Assembly (NCBI RefSeq): GCF_903064525.1
Contig: NZ_LR797830.1
Span: 620,001 to 684,000 of the forward strand
Source: Methylacidimicrobium sp. AP8
Lineage (GTDB): Bacteria > Verrucomicrobiota > Verrucomicrobiia > Methylacidiphilales > Methylacidiphilaceae
Reading direction: 5' to 3'
DNA length: 64,000 bases
This document shows, one piece after another, positions 59,390-64,000 of this stretch. Position 1 is the first letter of the stretch, and each line of letters starts with the position of its first letter. The notes under the pieces are model-generated. The model did not search any database. It had not been told where the DNA came from and saw nothing but the letters and a program-made list of their open reading frames with translations. Position numbers and translations under genes: made by a program.

Positions 59390-61426
59390 ATGAAGAGCCT
59401 ATGGGTCGACCCGGCTTTGCGCTTGGTCGGCGAAATCACGGTCCCCGGGGACAAGAGCATTTCTCACCGGGCGATCATGTTGGCCTCGCTGGCTCACGGC
59501 CAGACGACGGTGACCGGTTTCCTGCCTTCGGAGGATTGCCTCTGCACCCTGCGCGCCTTTCAGGCCCTGGGCGTCGATATCGAGGTTGCGAGCCCGAGCT
59601 CTCTTTCGATCGAGAACCGCAGCCGCCGTCTCTTTCCGGCCCGGGAGGCGATCGACTGCGGGAACTCCGGGACGATGATGCGGCTGATCGCCGGGATCCT
59701 TGCCGGGCAGCCCTTCCGTTCGCGCCTCGTGGGGGACGCCTCCCTTTCCAGACGCCCTATGGGAAGGATCATCGAACCGTTGCAGCGGATGGGCGCGCGC
59801 ATCCTTGCGGAGGGGGAGAAGGGAACCGCGCCCTTGGCACTGGAGCCCGCCAGGCTGCACGGGATCGAGTACGAGCTGCCGGTCGCCAGCGCCCAGGTAA
59901 AGTCCTGCCTTCTTCTGGCCGGGTTGATCGCCGAAGGGATGACGCGAATTGTAGAGCCGAGCCCGACGCGGGACCATACCGAGCGGATGCTCGCGCATTT
60001 CGGCCTTCGCCTGCTGCGGGAGGGGCGTGCGCTTCTCATACCGGGGGGGCTCTCTTTGGAAGCGCGCGATCTGGTCATCCCCGGAGATTTCTCATCCGCA
60101 GCCTTTTGGATCGCCGGAGCCGCCGCCTTTCCCGGGTCCGAGGTCCGGATCCGCGGCGTGGGCTTGAATCCCACGCGCACCGGATTGCTCAATGTGCTTT
60201 TGCGCATGGGAGCGCACATCGAGGAAAGCCTCGAGGAAGCGGAGAGCGGCGGCGAGCCGATTGGTTCGCTTTTTATTCGCGGAGGAAAGCTGCGGGGAAC
60301 AAAGATCGAAAAAGAGGAGATTCCGAACCTGATCGACGAGCTGCCGGTCTTGGCGGCGATCGCCGCGCTGGCCGAAGGGGAGACGCATATCCGTGGGGCC
60401 GCGGAGCTGCGGGTCAAGGAATGCGACCGGATCCGGTGCATGGTGGAGAATCTCCGAAAGTTCGGAGTTCCGGTTGAGGAGCTGCCGGACGGAATGATCA
60501 TAGAGGGCGGGCATCCCATCCGCGCGGCGCGGGTGTCCTCTTTCGGCGATCATCGGGTGGCGATGGCGTGCTCGATCTTGGCGCTCGGGGCCAAGGGACG
60601 GAGCCGCATCGATCAAGTGGGGTGCGTGGATACCTCGTATCCCGGCTTTGCTCGCGATTTGGTCAAGCTCAGCCAAGCGGCTCCGGCGGCCGCACCGGGG
60701 TGGACGAGCTACCTGCCGTGGATGCCGTCTCGGTGTGAACAGCCCGGCCTCGAGGAAGCGGCGCAGTCGCTTGCGGTTGCGATCGACGGCCCGTCCGCTT
60801 CCGGGAAGAGCACGGTAGCGAAGGCTCTCGCGCAGGCCCTGGGCATCCCGTATTGCAACAGCGGGCTGGTGTACCGGGCGATCACTTGGAGCCTGATCGA
60901 CAAAGGGGTTCCGCTCGATAGCCAGTCGGCCTTCAAAACGGCGGTGAGGCAGATGAACCTCGAGTGCCGGATCGAGGGAAACGAGCTCCGTGTTCGGGTG
61001 GACGGCCGGGAACCCGGCGAGGAGGCGCGGAGCCCCGCGGTCAACGCGGCGGTCTCCCGGGTCGCCGCCTGCTCGTGGCTGCGGAGAAGGCTGCTTCCGA
61101 TCTTCCGCCGCTTGGCCGAGGGTGGGCCGATCGTGATGGAGGGCCGGGACATCGGTACGGCCGTCTTCCCGAACTCCCGCTTCAAGTTTTATCTCGACGC
61201 GGATCCGCGGGTGCGCGAGCAGCGGAGGCAGAAGCAGGGAGAGGCGGATTCCATCGGGGAGCGGGACTGGGAAGACCGCTCCCGGGCCGCGGCTCCGTTG
61301 CAGCGGGCGCCGGACGCGGTGCTCATCGATTCCACCGAGATGACGGTGGACGAAGTGGTCGGCCGGATGCTCGACGAGCTGCGCAAGCGGGGATTCCCCC
61401 TGCCGAAAGACTCGTCGATCCGATGA
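59390..61426 (+). CDS. bifunctional EPSP synthase / cytidylate kinase (AroA-Cmk fusion)
   Basis: 678 residues. Residues about 1-440 are 3-phosphoshikimate 1-carboxyvinyltransferase (VPGDKSISHRAIMLASLAHG; GNSGTMMRLIAG; RPMGRIIEPL; DELPVLAAIA; RVKECDRIRCM; FGDHRVAMA), complete for the shikimate pathway. Residues about 460-678 are cytidylate kinase (P-loop DGPSASGKSTVAKALAQ; YCNSGLVYRAITW; EGRDIGTAVFPN; DRSRAAAPL). A linker of about 20 residues joins them. In many bacteria aroA and cmk are neighbours; here they are one chain. AAAAGGAAG precedes ATG 59390. Confidence 0.96.
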   Translation: MKSLWVDPALRLVGEITVPGDKSISHRAIMLASLAHGQTTVTGFLPSEDCLCTLRAFQALGVDIEVASPSSLSIENRSRRLFPAREAIDCGNSGTMMRLIAGILAGQPFRSRLVGDASLSRRPMGRIIEPLQRMGARILAEGEKGTAPLALEPARLHGIEYELPVASAQVKSCLLLAGLIAEGMTRIVEPSPTRDHTERMLAHFGLRLLREGRALLIPGGLSLEARDLVIPGDFSSAAFWIAGAAAFPGSEVRIRGVGLNPTRTGLLNVLLRMGAHIEESLEEAESGGEPIGSLFIRGGKLRGTKIEKEEIPNLIDELPVLAAIAALAEGETHIRGAAELRVKECDRIRCMVENLRKFGVPVEELPDGMIIEGGHPIRAARVSSFGDHRVAMACSILALGAKGRSRIDQVGCVDTSYPGFARDLVKLSQAAPAAAPGWTSYLPWMPSRCEQPGLEEAAQSLAVAIDGPSASGKSTVAKALAQALGIPYCNSGLVYRAITWSLIDKGVPLDSQSAFKTAVRQMNLECRIEGNELRVRVDGREPGEEARSPAVNAAVSRVAACSWLRRRLLPIFRRLAEGGPIVMEGRDIGTAVFPNSRFKFYLDADPRVREQRRQKQGEADSIGERDWEDRSRAAAPLQRAPDAVLIDSTEMTVDEVVGRMLDELRKRGFPLPKDSSIR

Positions 61427-61445
61427 GCGGTGGATCCTCTCGCTC

Positions 61446-62048
61446 ATGAGGCCTTGGTATGCCGCCGCGCGGGCTCTGGTGCGAGCCTGTCTGCGCGCCT
61501 GCTTCCGGTTGCGGGGGGAAGGAGCGGATCGGGTGCCTTCCGGCGGATTTCTTATCGTCTCCAACCACGCCAGCTACCTCGATCCTCTGGCTGTGGGGTC
61601 CGTGGTGCCTCGGGAGATCCACTATCTAGCGCGCCGCTCGCTCTTCCGCGGTCCGATGGCCGTGTTGCTCGCCAGCGTGAACACGATACCCACCGCCCGA
61701 GATCAGCCGGAGCCGTCGGCATTGCGCAAGATTCTCGGTCTTCTGGCCGCCGGCCACGGCGTGCTGATCTTTCCGGAGGGAACCAGGAGCGCCGACGGAA
61801 AATTGCAGCGGGCGCAGCCGGGGGCCGGCTTCCTGGCGGCCCAAGCCCGGGTCCCGATTTTGCCCGTGCGCGTCTTCGGTTCCTTCGAGGCCTTGCCCCG
61901 CTCCGCCCGATTTCCTCGGTGTGTCCCGATTCGTGTCGTGATCGGATCCCCTTATCTACCCCGGCCGATCCGGGAGGGAGAGAGCAAAAAGGACTACTAT
62001 CGCTCGCTGGCCGATGAGATGATCCGGCGAATCGGAGAGCTTCGCTAG
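61446..62048 (+). CDS. plsC: 1-acyl-sn-glycerol-3-phosphate acyltransferase
   Basis: 200 residues; acylates lysophosphatidate to phosphatidate. Block I NHASYLDPL (HX4D) and block III FPEGTRSADGK are present, with an N-terminal hydrophobic stretch. ATG 61446 lies 19 nt after aroA-cmk, the same order (cmk, plsC) seen in other bacteria. Confidence 0.95.
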   Translation: MRPWYAAARALVRACLRACFRLRGEGADRVPSGGFLIVSNHASYLDPLAVGSVVPREIHYLARRSLFRGPMAVLLASVNTIPTARDQPEPSALRKILGLLAAGHGVLIFPEGTRSADGKLQRAQPGAGFLAAQARVPILPVRVFGSFEALPRSARFPRCVPIRVVIGSPYLPRPIREGESKKDYYRSLADEMIRRIGELR

Positions 62049-62055
62049 AAGCCGG

Positions 62056-62075
62056 CGAAGGAGGTCTCCTTCGCG
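62056..62075. terminator. hairpin after plsC
   Basis: GCGAAGGA-GGTC-TCCTTCGC, 8-bp stem 7 nt after the plsC stop, no U-tract. It probably marks the end of the aroA-cmk/plsC transcript or slows read-through into feoAB. Confidence 0.4.
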
Positions 62076-62115
62076 GCCGGAGGATCGGAACCGGACGCGG
62101 GAGCGGGAGTGGAAT

Positions 62116-62133
62116 TTGACTTTGAGAAGTCAA
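62116..62133. promoter_or_regulatory. 18-bp palindrome upstream of feoAB
   Basis: TTGACTT-TGAG-AAGTCAA, perfect 7-bp arms, 24 nt before the feoA start. Its left arm contains TTGACT, a good -35 hexamer, so a bound dimer would occlude the promoter. It is not a classic Fur box; a DtxR/MntR- or Rrf2-type iron sensor are alternatives. The regulator is not in the window. Confidence 0.5.
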
Positions 62134-62157
62134 GAGCCAGAGCATAGATTGGCAACA

Positions 62158-62544
62158 ATGCACGTGCGCCCGGAACAGCCCATCGGCACCGCTCCGCGAG
62201 CCTTTCCTTTATCGGAAGCCTCGGTCGGGGCGCAGCTCCGGATTCATTCGGTTGCGGGCAACCCGTGCGAGTCCCATCGGCTCCACGAAATGGGCTTTTG
62301 CCGGCGGGCCGAGCTCGTGAAGCTATGCCACGGAGCGATGACCGTCTGCTTGGTTTGCGGAGCGCGCGTCGGCTTAAGCGCTTCGGTCGCGCAGCGGATC
62401 CTCGTCACCGCGTCTCCGGATGAATCGGGGAAGGAGGAAGGCCCCTCCGAGGTTGGTTCCCTTCGCTCTTTTTCCGGCGAAGGGACTTTCTTTTGCCGCA
62501 TCCTGGACCGCTTTCGCCGAAACAAAGGCGGCCGAGCCGGATAG
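62158..62544 (+). CDS. feoA: FeoA-domain protein
   Basis: 128 residues. An SH3-like FeoA domain (about 15-80: FPLSEASVGAQLRIHSVAG, ESHRLHEMGFCRRAELVKL, RVGLSASVAQRILV) plus a C-terminal extension of about 45 polar residues not usual for FeoA. It works with FeoB in ferrous-iron uptake. ATG 62158 was chosen over TTG 62116, which lies within the palindrome. Four nt before feoB. Confidence 0.9.
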   Translation: MHVRPEQPIGTAPRAFPLSEASVGAQLRIHSVAGNPCESHRLHEMGFCRRAELVKLCHGAMTVCLVCGARVGLSASVAQRILVTASPDESGKEEGPSEVGSLRSFSGEGTFFCRILDRFRRNKGGRAG

Positions 62545-62547
62545 GAG

Positions 62548-64000
62548 ATGAAGCCTGCGCCCGGGGCCCGAGAGCCTCCTCGACTCGCAGTGCCGAAGAA
62601 CATCGCCCTGGTCGGCAATCCGAACAGCGGCAAGACCACGATCTTCAACGCGCTGACCGGGTTGAGGCAGAAGGTCGCCAATTATCCCGGCGTCACGATC
62701 GAGAAGAAGATCGGATTTTTCTTCGACCTGCACGGCCGGAAGTGCCAGCTGATCGACCTTCCGGGCACCTACTCCCTGCTGCCGAGCGCTCCGGACGAAG
62801 AAATCACCTGCGAAGTCCTCTTCGGAGCGCGGCCCGACACCCCGGCGCCCGACGCGGTGATCTGCGTGATCGACGCGACCCATCTGGAGAGGAGCCTTTA
62901 TCTTGTCGCTCAGGTTCTCGACTTGGGCCTTCCCGCGATCGTCGCGCTCAACATGATGGACCTTCTCGAGGAGGGCGGGAGCCATGTGGACGTTGCTGCT
63001 CTCTCGGCGAGGCTGGGCTGCCCCGTGATTCCTTGCCAGGCATCCAAGCGCAAGGGATTGACCGAGCTTCGCGCCGCCCTCTCGCTCCAGACTTCCTGGG
63101 CGGGCCCGATCTGCCGGCGGTTGCCGGAGGCGGTCGAGGAAGCCCTCTCCCGCATCACGGCCGACTTTCCCGAAGCGAAGGTAGAGAGAAGGGCGCTTTG
63201 CTCGCTTGTCCTGGGGGCTCCGGATCCGCGGCGGCTGGCGGAGCTGCTGGCCGTCACGCACCTGCTGCCTTCTCTGGAAAGAGAGCAGCAAAGGCTCGAA
63301 AAAGAGCTTCCGGATTGGCGCCAGCAGACCATCGCCATGCGGCAGGGGCAGATCCGGGCGCTCCTAGCGGGCGTGTTTCGAGAGCCTCGGGTCATGACCG
63401 GGAGCGCAACAGACTGGCTCGACCGGTGGGTGACCCATCCTTTCTGGGGCTGGGTGATCTTTCTCGGGATCATGGGGGCGATGTTCCTCGCCGTCTTTCA
63501 AATGGGCGCGGGTCCGAAGGATGCGATCAACGGCCTATTCTCGGCGCTGGCGGCGAAGATCGACAAGCTGCTTCCCGCCGGCGATCTTCGGGACTTGCTG
63601 ACCCATGGAGTGATCGGCGGAGCCGGGAACGTCATCGTCTTTTTGCCGCAAATTCTCGTTCTCTTCTTTTTCTTGGGGTTGTTGGAAGAAAGCGGCTACA
63701 TGGCGCGGGCCGCCTTTCTCATGGACAAGCTGATGAGCCGGGTCGGGCTGCAAGGCAGGGCGTTTATCCCCCTGCTGGCCAGCCATGCGTGCGCTATCCC
63801 CGGCATCCTCTCCGCACGAACGCTTTCCGATCCGCGGGATCGGATGGTCACGATCCTGGTGGCTCCCTTCGCCAGCTGCTCCGCGCGGCTGCCCGTCTAC
63901 GTGCTCATGATCGCCGCCTTCTTCGGCGGCGGCCGGAGTGCCGGAATCGCCGAGGCGGGGATCGTAATGGCCCTCTATCTGCTGGGTTTGGCGGCCGCAT
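62548..64000 (+). CDS. feoB: ferrous iron transporter FeoB (3' truncated by window)
   Basis: 484 codons visible; the frame runs off the window. N-terminal G domain: G1 GNPNSGKTT, G3 DLPGTYSLLP, G4 NMMD, followed by the helical GDI region and the start of the membrane part. The first gate motif reads SHACAIPGILSART (SFACAVPGIMATRT-like), with the core Cys retained, and a second conserved Cys lies in APFASCSARLPVY. ATG 62548 has its AGGAG directly adjoining it, so GTG 62590 (VPKNIALVGNPN) may be the true start. It imports Fe(II), the dominant form in acidic or anoxic settings. Confidence 0.95.
   Translation, partial: MKPAPGAREPPRLAVPKNIALVGNPNSGKTTIFNALTGLRQKVANYPGVTIEKKIGFFFDLHGRKCQLIDLPGTYSLLPSAPDEEITCEVLFGARPDTPAPDAVICVIDATHLERSLYLVAQVLDLGLPAIVALNMMDLLEEGGSHVDVAALSARLGCPVIPCQASKRKGLTELRAALSLQTSWAGPICRRLPEAVEEALSRITADFPEAKVERRALCSLVLGAPDPRRLAELLAVTHLLPSLEREQQRLEKELPDWRQQTIAMRQGQIRALLAGVFREPRVMTGSATDWLDRWVTHPFWGWVIFLGIMGAMFLAVFQMGAGPKDAINGLFSALAAKIDKLLPAGDLRDLLTHGVIGGAGNVIVFLPQILVLFFFLGLLEESGYMARAAFLMDKLMSRVGLQGRAFIPLLASHACAIPGILSARTLSDPRDRMVTILVAPFASCSARLPVYVLMIAAFFGGGRSAGIAEAGIVMALYLLGLAAA

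Noticed and set aside
59139-59393. Small basic gene coupled to aroA
   Set aside because: The ATGA overlap is suggestive, but the Arg-rich, low-complexity translation looks like GC-rich noise, so it is only mentioned in the gap note.
62116-62157. TTG 62116 as the feoA start
   Set aside because: It would place the start inside the 18-bp palindrome and add residues not seen in FeoA; ATG 62158 fits better.
1-64000. Defence islands, prophage, integrons, insertion sequences
   Set aside because: No transposase, integrase, restriction, toxin-antitoxin or phage structural gene could be recognised on either strand.

Overview
This is about 64 kb of GC-rich (roughly 60-65% by eye) bacterial chromosome with no rRNA, CRISPR array, insertion sequence or phage gene that I can see. 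It carries core loci (fab, prfA-prmC-murA-coaD, gatCAB, proS, an aroA-cmk fusion, feoAB), Gram-negative envelope genes (RND pump, two TonB-dependent receptors, a lipoprotein-sorting-like protein) and a gliding-type (GldA/F/G) ABC exporter. My best guess is a Verrucomicrobiota/PVC relative such as the acidophilic Methylacidiphilaceae. That is inferred from content and gene order; no marker was searched.

Layout. 1-2826: end of an RND efflux transporter. 2827-19274: an accessory envelope region of four co-directional blocks: a secreted repeat protein with a histidine-rich tail plus a membrane protein; a TonB receptor, a TPR protein and a beta-propeller/phosphoesterase; a second TonB receptor; and a TPR protein with a degenerate HtrA-like domain plus a periplasmic FKBP. 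Three promoters here share 7-bp TGTCACA-like half-sites spaced every 11 bp, the architecture of a PHO box (PhoB site). The longest array has eight in-register units, and in all three the last good half-site lies exactly 22 bp from a TAYARA -10-like hexamer. I read this as a phosphate-starvation regulon for outer-membrane uptake and phosphate-ester hydrolysis. 19363-26690: ferritin, tRNA-Arg(CCG), a coiled-coil membrane protein, an orphan ParA, and a Gld-type ABC operon ending in a DUF4340 protein. 26638-33595: DUF2062 protein, TetR regulator with a palindromic operator, an EmrA/HlyD adaptor without its pump, an ArnT-like glycosyltransferase, a Nudix hydrolase and an AcpA-like phosphoesterase.

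33585-48392 (minus strand): coaD, murA, prmC, prfA, rpmE, fabF, acpP, fabG, fabD, preceded by a six-gene Hyf/Hyc-like membrane complex (HyfB, C, E, F, G, I homologues). The HyfG-like subunit has SGDT where [NiFe] hydrogenases have CGIC and ends without the C-terminal CxxC, so it should not hold a NiFe site. The small subunit keeps its four FeS cysteines and the antiporter-like subunits keep proton-pumping residues. I read it as an energy-converting complex of unknown electron donor, not a hydrogenase. 48589-64000: gatCBA, proS, an exported-looking methyltransferase, a class V aminotransferase, rpe, an ECH/HIBCH-like hydrolase, aroA-cmk, plsC and feoAB (feoB cut by the window end), with an 18-bp palindrome upstream of feoA.

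Most interesting: the phased PHO-box arrays with the genes they control, and the NiFe-less Hyf-like complex.
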